Assembly: GCF_000023105.1 (NCBI RefSeq)
Contig: NC_012669.1
Location: 1,240,001 to 1,304,000 of the forward strand
Origin: Beutenbergia cavernae DSM 12333
GTDB lineage: Bacteria > Actinomycetota > Actinomycetes > Actinomycetales > Beutenbergiaceae
Length of the DNA: 64,000 bases
Direction: 5' to 3'
The position numbers and the translations under genes were made by a program. Within the stretch, counting starts at the first letter, position 1; every line of letters starts with the position of its first letter. The notes beneath the pieces are model-generated. The model saw only the letters and a program-made list of their open reading frames with translations. It had not been told where the DNA came from and searched no databases. Positions 35,789-44,407 of this stretch are shown one piece after another.

Positions 35789-36756
35789 TCCGCGCCGCGG
35801 CGGCGCCACTCGCTCGGGGCGAGGCCGCTGTGCCGGCGGAACGCGCGGCTGAACCCCTCGTCGGAGTCGTAGCCGAGCGCGAACGCGACCTCGCTGACGC
35901 CGCGGCCGGTCCGCAGGAGCTCCTCGGCGCGGCGCATGCGCACGCCGGTGACGTAGCGGGCGGGCGACTCGCCCACGCTGCTGCGGAACCGCTCCGCGAA
36001 CTGGGACCGGGAGGAGTGCGCCAGCCGGGCGAGGTCCTCGACGCGCCAGCTCGACCCAGGTTCGGCGTGGATGGCCTCGAGCGCGCGGCCCAGGTGCGGG
36101 TCGTGCGCCTGCGCGAGCCAGGCGCGGGCGTTGCCGCAGCCTCGCTCGAGCCATGCCCGCAGGGCGGCGGAGACGACGACGTCGATGAGGCGGTCCACGA
36201 GGATCGAGGACGTGGGGGACTCGGCCGACACCTCGCGGTCGATGAGCGCGACGAGTCCCGCGTAGGCCGGGTCGTCGAGGCGGAAGCCGCAGGTGAAGAG
36301 CACCGTGGGCATGAGCGCGCTCACGCGGTCGAACGGCGACGCCTCCAGGGTGAGCCCGGCGGTGAGGACGCACGCCCCGCCGTCCCGCGCAGCGTGCAGC
36401 TCGTGCCGCCCCGCGTGCGGGAGGAGCGCCACGTCACCTGCCTGGAGCGTGACCTCATGCGGGTCGGAGAGCGGTCCCACCGCGCCGTCGTCCTCCCGTC
36501 GGGAGCGCAGCACCGCCGACCCGCCCGTCACGTGGAGGAGCCGAAGGCCGGCGCCGTCGACGACCGTCGCGGCGTGCGGGTCGAGGCTCAGGCGTCGCAG
36601 GGCGCCCGCCGACCAGCGCATCCGGCGCAGCAGCTCCTCCGCGGCCTTGGCGTCCGGGCCGCCGGGACGTGGCGGCGCCGGCGTCAGGACGGGCGACGGC
36701 GCCAGCACCGACGCCGCGCGGGCGGGTTCGATCGCGGGCGTCACGGTGGCGCTCAT
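35767..36756 (-). CDS. AraC family transcriptional regulator with cupin domain
   Basis: 329 residues. The N-terminal half is a cupin-type sensor of the AraC_binding_6 kind: 'AGLRLLHVTGGSAVLRSRR', 'LQAGDVALLPHAGRHELHA' and 'LMPTVLFTCGFRLDDPAYA'. The C-terminal ~100 residues are the double HTH: 'WRVEDLARLAHSSRSQFAER' and 'GRGVSEVAFALGYDSDEGFS' followed by 'RAFRRHSGLAPSEWRRR', the AraC signature. It is likely to respond to a small ligand and may control the adjacent MFS exporter (inference). The ATG at 36756 follows a purine-poor region; no clear ribosome site is seen. Confidence 0.9.
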   Translation of the reverse strand: MSATVTPAIEPARAASVLAPSPVLTPAPPRPGGPDAKAAEELLRRMRWSAGALRRLSLDPHAATVVDGAGLRLLHVTGGSAVLRSRREDDGAVGPLSDPHEVTLQAGDVALLPHAGRHELHAARDGGACVLTAGLTLEASPFDRVSALMPTVLFTCGFRLDDPAYAGLVALIDREVSAESPTSSILVDRLIDVVVSAALRAWLERGCGNARAWLAQAHDPHLGRALEAIHAEPGSSWRVEDLARLAHSSRSQFAERFRSSVGESPARYVTGVRMRRAEELLRTGRGVSEVAFALGYDSDEGFSRAFRRHSGLAPSEWRRRGAEATAPVG

Positions 36757-36854
36757 GCAGGGGACAAGCCTCGGACGTGGTCCCGCATTCCCCGGCAGCG
36801 CGCCTGGCGTGCCGTCCAGGTGCCCTCGTGCAGTCGCGGTGGGACGATCGCGCC

Positions 36855-37559
36855 ATGGTCACGATCATCGGAACCTGGCGGTTCGAGGACGTCGGCGGCG
36901 TCGGGGTGGACCAGGGGCGACCGCCGGTCGTCGTGTTCGGCGCCGACGGCACCATCAGCGGCAGTACCGGCGTGAACCGGCTGACCGGGACGTTCACGCT
37001 CGACGGCGACCGGCTCACCCTCAGCCCGCTCGCGACGACCCGCATGATGGGCCCGGACCACCTCATGGACCTCGAGCGCGCGGTGCTCGACTTCCTGGCC
37101 GGGCCGCTCTCGGTCGAGGTGTCCGACGACGGCGCGATCCTCGCCCTGCAGGGTCCCGACGCCACGTCGCGGCTGGTCGCTGAGCCGGTTGACGAGGTCG
37201 CCGTCGACGCCGGGGCGAGCGCCTCGGCACCGGCGCCGCTGGCCGTCCACGGCCAGGTGTTCGCGGCGTCGCCCACCCCGTTGCCGCCCGGCGCCTCGCT
37301 CGAGGTCCAGCTGCTCGACACGGCGAAGGCCGACGCGCCTGCCGAGGTGCTGGCGAGCGCCGTCGAGCCGGTGGCCGCGCTGCCGGCCGCCTACCAGGTC
37401 GTGGTGGACCGGGACGTCGTGCTCGAGGCCGGAGCGCCCGCGCTGCGGGCTCGTGTGGTCGACGGCGACCGCCTGCTGTGGACGACGGACACGCACGTCG
37501 CCGTCGACGTCTACGTGGCCGCCGAACCGATCGCGCTGCAGGTCGTGCCGGTGGGCTGA
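36855..37559 (+). CDS. META domain protein fused to YbaY-like domain
   Basis: 234 residues in two domains. The META/HslJ-like domain (1-115) has 'VVFGADGTISGSTGVNRLTG' and 'PLATTRMMGPDHLMDLERA', typical of heat-shock-lipoprotein-like META domains. The YbaY/YscW-like domain (about 130-230) has 'LAVHGQVFAASPTPLPPGA' with 'SLEVQLLDTAKADAPAEVL' and 'ADRDVVLEAG'-type strands. Both are usually found in exported lipoproteins, but this protein has no signal peptide. The ATG start is direct ('MVTIIGTWRFED'); GACGAT ends 6 nt upstream, a weak leaderless signal. Repeat array 2 begins 2 nt after its stop on the forward strand. Confidence 0.75.
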   Translation: MVTIIGTWRFEDVGGVGVDQGRPPVVVFGADGTISGSTGVNRLTGTFTLDGDRLTLSPLATTRMMGPDHLMDLERAVLDFLAGPLSVEVSDDGAILALQGPDATSRLVAEPVDEVAVDAGASASAPAPLAVHGQVFAASPTPLPPGASLEVQLLDTAKADAPAEVLASAVEPVAALPAAYQVVVDRDVVLEAGAPALRARVVDGDRLLWTTDTHVAVDVYVAAEPIALQVVPVG

Positions 37560-37560
37560 G

Positions 37561-37668
37561 GCGCACGGATCCTCTCGCGGTGGCGCACGGATCCTCTCGC
37601 GGTGGCGCACGGATCCTCTCGCGGTGGCGCACGGATCCTCTCGCGGTGGCGCACGGATCCTCTCGCGG
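37561..37668 (-). repeat. 22-bp tandem repeat array 2 (5 units)
   Basis: Forward-strand units GCGCACGGATCCTCTCGCGGTG at 37561, 37583, 37605 and 37627 are identical; a partial fifth starts at 37649. Read on the reverse strand they are CGCGAGAGGATCCGTGCGCCAC, the orientation of array 1, and begin 11 nt after the stop of the reverse-strand Nudix gene. They fill the space between two convergent genes. Confidence 0.92.
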
Positions 37669-37678
37669 ACGGGACGGG

Positions 37679-38686
37679 TCAGGCGGGTCGGCCGAGCCCG
37701 CGGACGGCGCGGGGGCTCGCGGTGCCGACGCCGGGCGGGAGCCGGGCGAGGAGGCCGCGGTCCGCCGTCGCGACGGTCACGTCCGCGGGCCGCCGTGCCG
37801 CGCCCACCGGCGCGGCGTCGTCGGCGTCGCCAGAGCGCGCTGCGGACGCGCTGAGCGCCTCCTCGACGGCGTCGCCAGAGCCCGCCACGGACACGCTGAG
37901 CGCCTCCTCGACGACGCGCACGACGGCGTCGTCACCGGAGCCTGCCGCGCTCACCACGGTCAGGCTCCCGGCCCGCCACGGGCGCGTGCGCTCGTCGGGT
38001 GCGGGCACGCCGCGAGCGGCGCCCTCGACGACGAGGACGACGTCGGGCCACCAGCGCTGCCCCGGCAGGCCGAGGAGATCGGCGTCGAGGCCGTCGGCGA
38101 GCGCGTCGGCAAGGCCGTCCCGCAGGCGGGCGGTGGCCGCGCGTCGGTCGCGCCACCAGCCGTCGGGGACCGAGCCGACGACGTTCGCGGCGTCGACCAC
38201 GAGCAGGGGCCGCCGAACGAGCATGTCCCGCAGCTGGGGCCACGCCAGGCCGAAGCCGGGATGCAGCGGCAGGCCGGCGACGTCGTCGCACGCCACCCAC
38301 GCGACCTCCACCGACTCCGGATCGGTCGCGCGCGGCCGGACCGGCGCGCCGGCCGTGGCGAGGAGGGTGGTGTAGCTCCAGTCGGGGTGCTGCAGCACGG
38401 AGGTGGCGAGCAGGCGGACCGCACCCGCGTCGATGCCGGCCTCCTCGCGCGCCTCGCGCAACGCGCCGGCCGGCGCCCCTTCGCCGGGCAGCAGGGCACC
38501 GCCGGGCACGCCCCACGTGTCTCCGTGGTGGCTCCACGCGGCGCGGTGCTGGAGCACGACGCGGCCGCCGTCCGTGAGCAGCAGCCCCGCGGCACCGTGG
38601 GTTCCCCAGTGCCGCTCGCCGCACGCGCAGTGCACCCAGGCGTCGCTCGGGTGGCCTGGGGTGGGGAGGTCCGACGACGACGTCAC
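37679..38686 (-). CDS. Nudix hydrolase fused to a PIN/NYN-like nuclease domain
   Basis: 335 residues. The Nudix domain (about 20-160) has the full box 'GGALLPGEGAPAGALREAREEAGI' in the form G-x5-E-x7-REAREEAG, so Mg2+-dependent hydrolysis of a nucleoside-diphosphate derivative is expected. The C-terminal half starts 'LLVVDAANVVGSVPDGWW' and closes with 'VTVATADRGLLARL'; these acidic clusters are typical of PIN/NYN-like RNases. Between them lies a variable Ser/Gly/Ala segment with a duplicated 15-residue unit. The architecture is known in actinobacteria but uncharacterised. The ATG at 38686 lies 105 bp downstream of the accA stop on the same strand. Repeat array 2 follows its stop. Confidence 0.85.
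   Translation of the reverse strand: MTSSSDLPTPGHPSDAWVHCACGERHWGTHGAAGLLLTDGGRVVLQHRAAWSHHGDTWGVPGGALLPGEGAPAGALREAREEAGIDAGAVRLLATSVLQHPDWSYTTLLATAGAPVRPRATDPESVEVAWVACDDVAGLPLHPGFGLAWPQLRDMLVRRPLLVVDAANVVGSVPDGWWRDRRAATARLRDGLADALADGLDADLLGLPGQRWWPDVVLVVEGAARGVPAPDERTRPWRAGSLTVVSAAGSGDDAVVRVVEEALSVSVAGSGDAVEEALSASAARSGDADDAAPVGAARRPADVTVATADRGLLARLPPGVGTASPRAVRGLGRPA
37823..37912 (-). repeat. 45-bp in-frame duplication inside Nudix fusion gene
   Basis: Two 45-bp units (starts 37823 and 37868 on the forward strand) encode 15-residue repeats of the form V-E-E-A-L-S-x-S-x-A-x-S-G-D-A. A more diverged copy precedes them in the protein. They lie in the linker of the PIN-like half. Confidence 0.75.
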
Positions 38687-38791
38687 GCGGGTCAGCCTGC
38701 CATCGTCCGGGTGGCGGGCGCGGGGAGGACCCGCCGCGGCCCAGCGGCTGGACCGGCGGCCGCCGCCCGCCTCTCGGGAGACCCGCGGGGG

Positions 38792-40609
38792 TCAGGGCGT
38801 GGGGTCGATCTCGCAGATCACGGTGCCGGCGCTGACGCCGTCGCCGACCGCCGCCGTCAGCGCGCGGATCGTTCCCGCCCGGTGCGCGACGAGCGGCTGC
38901 TCCATCTTCATGGCCTCGAGCACGACGACGAGATCCCCCTCGGCGACGACGTCGCCGTCGGCAGCGGCGACCTTCACGATCGTGCCCTGCATCGGCGAGC
39001 TGAGCGCCTTCCCGTTCGCCGACGCCGTGGGTCGCGCCGCGCTCCGCCGCGCGGGGCGACGCCGCTGCGCGCCGCCGGCAGCGATCCCGAGTCCCGCCGG
39101 GAGGACGACCTCGAGCCGCTTCCCGCCGACCTCGACGACGACCCGTTCCATCTTCTCGTCGGCGTCGCTCGAGGGTGCGGGCGTCGCGGGAGGGGCGGCG
39201 GGGGACCGGACGAGGCGGCCGACCATCTCCGACTCGATCCACGTCGTCCAGATCCCGAACTGTCCGTCGCTCGCGACGAACGCGGGCTCGGTGAGCACGG
39301 CGCGGTGGAACGGCAGCACCGTCGGGATTCCGGCGATCTCGGTCTCGGCGAGCGCGCGGCGGGCGCGCTCGATCGCCTGCGTGCGCGTGGCACCGGTGAC
39401 CACGATCTTCGCGAGCATCGAGTCGAAGTTGCCGGTCACGGGCTGCCCGGCGGCGATGCCGGCGTCGACGCGGACGCCCGGCCCGCCCGGCCAGTGCACG
39501 GTGCTGGGGGTCCCCGGAGTCGGGAGGAAGTTGGCGGCCGGGTCCTCGCCGTTGATGCGGAACTCGATCGAGTGCCCGCGGGTGGTGACCTCGCTGTACC
39601 CGAGCGGCTCGCCAGCGGCGATGCGGAGCTGCTCGCGCACCAGGTCGATCCCGGCGATCTCCTCGGTCACGCAGTGCTCCACCTGGAGCCGCGTGTTCAC
39701 CTCGAGGAAGGAGATCGTGCCGTCGGAGGCGACGAGGAACTCGCACGTCCCCGCGCCCTCGTAGCGGGCCTCCTGCAGGATCGCGATCGAGGCGCGGCGC
39801 AGCTCGGCGTCCTGCTCGGGCGTGAGGAACGGCGCGGGCGCCTCCTCGACGAGCTTCTGATGGCGCCGCTGCAGCGAGCAGTCGCGGGTCGAGACGACCA
39901 CCACGGTGCCGTACGCATCGGCGAGGCACTGGGTCTCGACGTGCCGTGGCCGGTCGAGGAACCGCTCGACGAAGCACTCGCCGCGGCCGAACGACGCCGT
40001 CGCCTCGCGGACGGCGGAGTCGAACAGCTCGGGGATCTCCTCGAGCGTGCGGGCCACCTTGAGGCCGCGCCCCCCGCCGCCGAAGGCCGCCTTGATCGCC
40101 ACCGGGAGCCCGTGCTGCGTGGCGAAGGCGACGACCTCGTCCGCGCTCGCGACCGGGTCCGGCGTGCCGGCGACGAGCGGTGCACCGGCTCGCTGGGCGA
40201 TGTGCCGGGCGCTCACCTTGTCGCCGAGCGCCTCGATCGCCGCGGGCGACGGCCCGATCCACGTGAGGCCGGCGTCGATCACCGCCTGGGCGAACTCGGC
40301 CTGCTCCGACAGGAAGCCGTACCCGGGATGGACGGCGTCGGCTCCGCTGCGCCGGGCGACGTCGAGCACCTTCCCGGCGTCGAGGTACGTCTCGGCCGCG
40401 CGGGTCCCGCCGAGGGCGAACGCCTCGTCGGCGAGGCGGACGAACGGCGCATCACGGTCGGTGTCGGAGTAGACGGCGACGGACGCCAGCGACGCGTCCC
40501 GCAGAGCCCGGACGACGCGGACGGCGATCTCTCCCCGGTTGGCCACGAGGACCTTCGTCACGGGTCGGCTGATCACCGCACTGCGGTCGGTCTCGACGGC
40601 GGTCGCCAT
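38792..40609 (-). CDS. accA: Acyl-CoA carboxylase alpha subunit (biotin carboxylase + BCCP)
   Basis: 605-residue AccA3-type subunit that carboxylates its own biotin for acetyl-/propionyl-CoA carboxylases. Biotin carboxylase part (about 17-465): '[20 protein letters not shown]', the ATP-grasp glycine loop '[19 protein letters not shown]' and '[18 protein letters not shown]'. A basic Ala-rich linker follows (about 510-530). The biotinyl domain is '[19 protein letters not shown]' with Lys568 as biotinylation site. The ATG at 40609 has AGGAG 8 nt upstream. The beta and epsilon subunits and biotin ligase are 13-15 kb away in the window, so the full enzyme is encoded here. Confidence 0.96.
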   Translation of the reverse strand: MATAVETDRSAVISRPVTKVLVANRGEIAVRVVRALRDASLASVAVYSDTDRDAPFVRLADEAFALGGTRAAETYLDAGKVLDVARRSGADAVHPGYGFLSEQAEFAQAVIDAGLTWIGPSPAAIEALGDKVSARHIAQRAGAPLVAGTPDPVASADEVVAFATQHGLPVAIKAAFGGGGRGLKVARTLEEIPELFDSAVREATASFGRGECFVERFLDRPRHVETQCLADAYGTVVVVSTRDCSLQRRHQKLVEEAPAPFLTPEQDAELRRASIAILQEARYEGAGTCEFLVASDGTISFLEVNTRLQVEHCVTEEIAGIDLVREQLRIAAGEPLGYSEVTTRGHSIEFRINGEDPAANFLPTPGTPSTVHWPGGPGVRVDAGIAAGQPVTGNFDSMLAKIVVTGATRTQAIERARRALAETEIAGIPTVLPFHRAVLTEPAFVASDGQFGIWTTWIESEMVGRLVRSPAAPPATPAPSSDADEKMERVVVEVGGKRLEVVLPAGLGIAAGGAQRRRPARRSAARPTASANGKALSSPMQGTIVKVAAADGDVVAEGDLVVVLEAMKMEQPLVAHRAGTIRALTAAVGDGVSAGTVICEIDPTP

Positions 40610-40953
40610 GCACGCTCCTGTGTCGCCGGGGTCCTCGGGGTGAATTGCCTGCTCACGGTAGTCCTCGATCGGGCAGGGTCCCAACGCGCGCCGGAGCGCC
40701 GCGCCAAGTCTGTGCTTCCGCCCAAGCACCGGGGACGTCGTCTGTCGAGATCCTACAGATCGAGGTGCCGATCCTGCGTTCGGGACGCCCCGTCGTCGTG
40801 GGGATTGTACAAGTGGTGCCGGACGGCGCTGTACAGCGCGACCATCCACCCGGACTCGCGGAACGCCCCGAGCCAGACGTGTCGAGCAGCGCCGACGCCG
40901 TGCGTCACTCACGTACAGGCTCCATCGTGGAGGTCTGCACCGAAGGAGGAGTG
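40610..40953. promoter_or_regulatory. Divergent regulatory region between accA and VOC gene
   Basis: 344 bp without a convincing gene and less GC-rich than its surroundings. Two GTAC-centred palindromes stand out: TTGTACAA (40805-40812) and GCGCTGTACAGCGC (40826-40839, perfect over 14 bp). Their centres are 24 bp apart. They are candidate operators for either flanking gene. AAGGAGG at 40943-40949 is the ribosome site of the VOC gene. Confidence 0.45.
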
Positions 40954-41697
40954 ATGAGTTCCCACATCCTGAACAGCATCCTGCTGGCGTCCGCCGACGC
41001 GGAACGACTGCGGGACTGGTACGCCCGGGCGTTCGACGTCGCGCCGAACGACGACGGGTTCCTGGAGCTCGGGCCGGTGGCGGTCCTGGTCGACGGGCGC
41101 GACGACGTCCCGGCCGCGGCCGCCGACCCGTACCGCGTGATCCTCAATCTCGACGTCCCCGACGCGCAGGCCGCAGCGCGCCGCCTCGACGAGGCCGGCG
41201 TCGAGTGGGTCGCCCCGCTGGAGAAGCGGGCCGACGGCTGGTTCGGCACGTTCCGCGACCCGGACGGCAACGTCCTGCAGATCATCCAGATGGACGCGGA
41301 GTACTACTCCTCCCGCGGCGCCGACGACCCGCACCGACCCCGCCCGTTCAGCGGCTTCTCCGCCGACGACATCCCCGCGGCGCGCGCCTTCTACGCCGAC
41401 GTCATGGGGCTGCGGGTCACGGAGGAGCACGGCATGCTCACGCTGCACCTGGGCGGCGGCGCCGGCGTGCTCGTGTACCCGAAGCCGAACCACGAACCGG
41501 CGACGTTCACCGTGCTCAACTTCCCGGTACCGGACATCGACGCGGCAGTCGCCGAGCTCGCGTCGAAGGGTGTCGAGCTCCTGCGCTACGACGGCATGCC
41601 GCAGGACGACGCCGGCGTCATGCGAGGACAGGGGCCGCCGATCGCCTGGTTCACGGACCCCGCGGGCAACGTGCTGTCGGTCCTGCAGGAGGACTGA
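40954..41697 (+). CDS. VOC family protein, two domains
   Basis: 247 residues, two VOC modules. The first (about 1-118) opens '[19 protein letters not shown]' and closes '[17 protein letters not shown]'. The second (about 128-247) opens '[19 protein letters not shown]' and closes '[16 protein letters not shown]'. The DPxGN(V) endings lack the metal-binding Glu at the usual position, so a metal-independent binding role is possible. '[10 protein letters not shown]' begins directly after the ATG, which has a textbook ribosome site (AAGGAGG, 5-6 nt upstream). It ends 1 bp from the convergent GNAT gene. Substrate unknown. Confidence 0.87.
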   Translation: MSSHILNSILLASADAERLRDWYARAFDVAPNDDGFLELGPVAVLVDGRDDVPAAAADPYRVILNLDVPDAQAAARRLDEAGVEWVAPLEKRADGWFGTFRDPDGNVLQIIQMDAEYYSSRGADDPHRPRPFSGFSADDIPAARAFYADVMGLRVTEEHGMLTLHLGGGAGVLVYPKPNHEPATFTVLNFPVPDIDAAVAELASKGVELLRYDGMPQDDAGVMRGQGPPIAWFTDPAGNVLSVLQED

Positions 41698-41698
41698 G

Positions 41699-42166
41699 TC
41701 AGCGCCCGGTGAGGTCGTAGCGGAAGCGCGGCAGGACACGACCCGGGATCGATCCGGATGGCGTCTCGCCGTCCGGCTGCGCGCCTCTGGACGCGTAGAA
41801 GCCCGCGGCGAACGGGTCGGACTCGATGACGAGGGTGTCGAATCCGAGCGCGGCGGCGGCGTCGACGGCGTGGTCCCACAAGGCCCGGCCGACGCCTGTC
41901 CCGATCGCGGCGGGCTCCACGAAGAGGTTCCCGATCTCGCCGACCGGCGGTGCGCCGTCGAGCGTCACGAACCCGACGACGTCGCCGTCCCGCTCCGCGA
42001 CGACCGTGCGGCGTGCCTCGATGCTCGCCGGGTCGTACGTGAGCTCGCCGGCGACGATGGCGAGGAAGTCGTCGTCGTACCCCCAGTGCGCCTTCGAGTG
42101 CAGCGCGAGGTCGCCGAGCAGCGCGGCTTCGTCGGGTCGGGCAGGTCGCAGGGTCAGGCCCGTCAT
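41699..42166 (-). CDS. GNAT family N-acetyltransferase
   Basis: 155 residues. 'LTLRPARPDEAALLGDLAL' is the first strand and helix. 'VVAERDGDVVGFVTLDGAP' and 'GEIGNLFVEPAAIGTGVGRAL' form the acetyl-CoA-binding core (Q/R-x-x-G-x-G/A, here IGTGVG). 'LVIESDPFAAGFYASRGAQ' is the typical C-terminal element with the Tyr general acid. The acceptor is unknown. The ATG at 42166 overlaps the Maf stop (ATGA), so the two are translated as a unit. An ATG 12 bp upstream would lie inside maf and is less likely. Confidence 0.88.
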   Translation of the reverse strand: MTGLTLRPARPDEAALLGDLALHSKAHWGYDDDFLAIVAGELTYDPASIEARRTVVAERDGDVVGFVTLDGAPPVGEIGNLFVEPAAIGTGVGRALWDHAVDAAAALGFDTLVIESDPFAAGFYASRGAQPDGETPSGSIPGRVLPRFRYDLTGR

Positions 42167-42852
42167 CGGTGCTCCCACAGGTCGGGGTACGCGAGTCCGA
42201 GCTCGCGGACGAGGCCGCGCAGGAGCGGGAGGCTGAGGCCGACAACGCCGTGGTGGTCGCCCTCGATGCGGGTCACGAACGCGCCGCCGAGCCCGTCGAT
42301 CGTGAACGCGCCGGCGACGGCGAGCGGCTCACCCGTCGCGAGGTAGGCCTCGAGCTCGTCGTCGTCGACGTCAGCGAACTCGACGAGAGTCGCGGACGTG
42401 CCGCCCACCGCGCGGCCGGGGCCGGACGCGCGCGCCTCCTCGGACGCGGCGATGAGCCAGTGCCCGGTGTGCAGCACGCCCGTCCGCCCGCGCATCGCCT
42501 GCCAGCGCTCCCGCGCTACGTCGACGGTCCCCGGCTTGCCGTACGAGGCGCCGGCGAGCTCGAGGATCGAGTCGCATCCGAGGACGAGGGACGACGACGG
42601 CGTCGCCTCCGCGGGGGACGCGTCGCCGTCCGCAGCGGGGGAGATGCGGGCTGCGACCGCCTCGGCCTTGGCGCGTGCGAGGAGCAGCGCCTGGTCGCCG
42701 ACCGGGAGCGGCGCGCCGGCCGCGCGCTCGGCGTCCGCGAGGGCGGCGTCCTCGTCGACGTCGCTCACGACGACGCGTGGCTCGATGCCGGCGGCGCGGA
42801 GCGTGGTGAGGCGGGCGGGTGACCCTGAGGCGAGGACGAAGGGTGTGCTCAC
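42163..42852 (-). CDS. maf: Maf-like nucleoside triphosphate pyrophosphatase
   Basis: 229 residues. Maf proteins hydrolyse non-canonical or canonical NTPs (dTTP, UTP and modified nucleotides) to monophosphates. 'FVLASGSPARLTTLRAAGI' is the N-terminal motif (usually S-x-S-P-R). 'LVLGCDSILELAGASYGKP' holds the catalytic Asp. 'MRGRTGVLHTGHWLIAA' and 'AGAFTIDGLGGAFVTRIEG' complete the site. An Ala/Ser/Pro-rich insert near residues 75-90 is lineage-specific. GTG 42852 is fixed by TACGGT ending 7 nt upstream. In mycobacteria maf sits between accD5-accE5 and accA3; here it keeps that order but with large insertions on both sides. Confidence 0.94.
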   Translation of the reverse strand: MSTPFVLASGSPARLTTLRAAGIEPRVVVSDVDEDAALADAERAAGAPLPVGDQALLLARAKAEAVAARISPAADGDASPAEATPSSSLVLGCDSILELAGASYGKPGTVDVARERWQAMRGRTGVLHTGHWLIAASEEARASGPGRAVGGTSATLVEFADVDDDELEAYLATGEPLAVAGAFTIDGLGGAFVTRIEGDHHGVVGLSLPLLRGLVRELGLAYPDLWEHR

Positions 42853-42859
42853 CCGCGCG

Positions 42860-42865
42860 ACCGTA
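42860..42865 (-). promoter_or_regulatory. -10 hexamer TACGGT, leaderless start of maf
   Basis: On the reverse strand TACGGT ends 7 nt before the GTG at 42852. No ribosome site is present. Confidence 0.5.
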
Positions 42866-42966
42866 CCCGGTGTCGCGTCGGCGGGGGTCGCCGGGGCGCC
42901 GGAGCGGTCGGCGGCGGCCGGGCGGTTGAGGGCGGGCGGCCGGGACTCTGCTGGGAGGATGGCGCC

Positions 42967-43464
42967 ATGGCGCAGTCCGAGGGGAGCGGCCGCGCCCGCG
43001 TCGCGACCGCCGCGCAGCGGGACTGGTACGCCAGTGCTCGGCTCCAGGCCGGGCGAAGCCCGGTGCCCGTCGCGCAGGCGCTCGTTCGGGACGTCGCGGG
43101 CGCCGTCCTGCTCGTCCGGCCGGCGTACAAGGACGGCTGGATCCTGCCCGGCGGCATGGCCGAGCGCGGCGAGGGCCTCGTGGCGGCAGCACGCCGCGAG
43201 CTGCTCGAGGAGACGGGGCTGAGTCGCGAGCCCGGGCGCGAGCTGGTGCACGAGGTGGTGGACGCGTTCTCCGACCCGGCGCTCCCGCTCGAGGTAGCGG
43301 TGTTCGACTGTGGACTCGTGCTGCCGGGCGAGCGGATCGTCATCCCGACGGACGAGCTGCTCGACTGGGCTCTGCTCCCACCCGCCGAGGCTGTTGCCCG
43401 TATTGCCGACTACGAAGGCGGCAGGCTCGCGCGCGCCCTGGCCGGGGCTCCGCCGATCCCGTGA
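42967..43464 (+). CDS. Nudix hydrolase
   Basis: 165 residues, one Nudix domain. The box 'GGMAERGEGLVAAARRELLEETGL' fits G-x5-E-x7-R-E-L-x-E-E-x-G. 'VAQALVRDVAGAVLLVRPA' is the first strand pair. The N-terminal ~25 residues are polar. Substrate unknown. The ATG at 42967 has GGGAGG 8 nt upstream; GAGGAT at the leaderless distance is an alternative reading. It diverges from maf with 114 bp between starts and converges with a TetR gene 52 bp away. Confidence 0.88.
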   Translation: MAQSEGSGRARVATAAQRDWYASARLQAGRSPVPVAQALVRDVAGAVLLVRPAYKDGWILPGGMAERGEGLVAAARRELLEETGLSREPGRELVHEVVDAFSDPALPLEVAVFDCGLVLPGERIVIPTDELLDWALLPPAEAVARIADYEGGRLARALAGAPPIP

Positions 43465-43516
43465 ACCGCCGCCCACCGATCCGGTAGCCGACGCACCGAG
43501 GCGGACGGCGCCGGAC

Positions 43517-44299
43517 TCAGCCGTCCCCGGGCGGCAGCCCGATGCGCTGCGCGGCGTCGAGCGCGAGCGCGTTGAGGTAGTCCGCGTGGTGCGTGACGCT
43601 GCCGTCGTGGTGCCCGAACAGCTCGAACGAGATCGCTCCGAACAGCAGCGTCCAGGCGGAGACGACACGCATCGTGTCGAGCGGGTCGATGTTCTCCGCG
43701 GTGAGACCGAGATCCGGGAGGCGCCTGTGCAGGTCGTCGGCGTCGGCCCGCACGCCGGGCGGCACGGGCGCCGCGAGCTCGGACGGCGCGCGGCGCACGC
43801 CGATGCGAGCGGCGTCCACGAGGATCGCCGCGAGCCGCAGGACGACCCGCGTCGCCGGCGGCACCGTCGTCGCCGGGGCGCCGTAACCGGGGACCGGGGT
43901 GCCGTAGAGCAGGGCGTACTCGTGCGGGTGCGCCAGGCTCCACTCGCGCGTCGTGCGCCACACCGTGACCCAGCGCGCGGTGACGTCGTCGGCGGGCAGG
44001 GCGGCGTCGGTCTCGGCGACCGCATCGCCGAGACGTGTGTAGCCGGACGTGATGAGCGCCGTGAGGATCTCGTCGCGGCCGGCGAAGTAGCGGTAGACGG
44101 CCGACGGCACGATGCCCAGCTCGCGGGCGATCGCCCTGAGGGACAGCGCGGCCGGCCCCACCTCGCCGAGCTGCCGTCGGGCGACGCCGACGATGTCGTC
44201 GACCATCGCCTCGCGGGCCGCAGCGCGCGGGGTCCGACGGCGGCCCGCGCCACCCGCGTCCGGCTCCTCGGGCGGTCTCCGGTCCTCCCGCGTCGTCAT
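43517..44299 (-). CDS. TetR family transcriptional regulator
   Basis: 260 residues. The N-terminal HTH is 'SLRAIARELGIVPSAVYRYF' with the usual 'AGRDEILTALI' after it. The C-terminal domain contains the TetR_C_33-type stretch with 'AHPHEYALLYGTPVPGYGA', known from actinobacterial regulators. A ~30-residue Arg/Ala-rich extension precedes the HTH. The ATG at 44299 has GGAGGAG close upstream. It faces an NAD-dependent epimerase-like gene across a 108-bp region with two matching dyads, so it very probably represses that gene and itself (inference). Inducer unknown. Confidence 0.9.
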   Translation of the reverse strand: MTTREDRRPPEEPDAGGAGRRRTPRAAAREAMVDDIVGVARRQLGEVGPAALSLRAIARELGIVPSAVYRYFAGRDEILTALITSGYTRLGDAVAETDAALPADDVTARWVTVWRTTREWSLAHPHEYALLYGTPVPGYGAPATTVPPATRVVLRLAAILVDAARIGVRRAPSELAAPVPPGVRADADDLHRRLPDLGLTAENIDPLDTMRVVSAWTLLFGAISFELFGHHDGSVTHHADYLNALALDAAQRIGLPPGDG

Positions 44300-44325
44300 C
44301 CGCCGCTCCTCCCGGTCGAAAGTGT

Positions 44326-44389
44326 GAACAGTGTTCTTGACATCTCGCCACCCGCTGGTGAACGATGTTCTCACAAGAGAACACTGTTC
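44326..44389. promoter_or_regulatory. Two TetR operator candidates (GAACASTGTTC)
   Basis: GAACAGTGTTC at 44326-44336 and GAACACTGTTC at 44379-44389 are reverse complements of each other and each nearly self-symmetric. The flanks extend the match (GTGAACAGTGTTCTT against GAGAACACTGTTCAC). Centres are 53 bp apart, about five helical turns, between the divergent TetR and oxidoreductase genes. Confidence 0.65.
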
Positions 44390-44407
44390 ACGAAACGGAG
44401 AAGTCCC

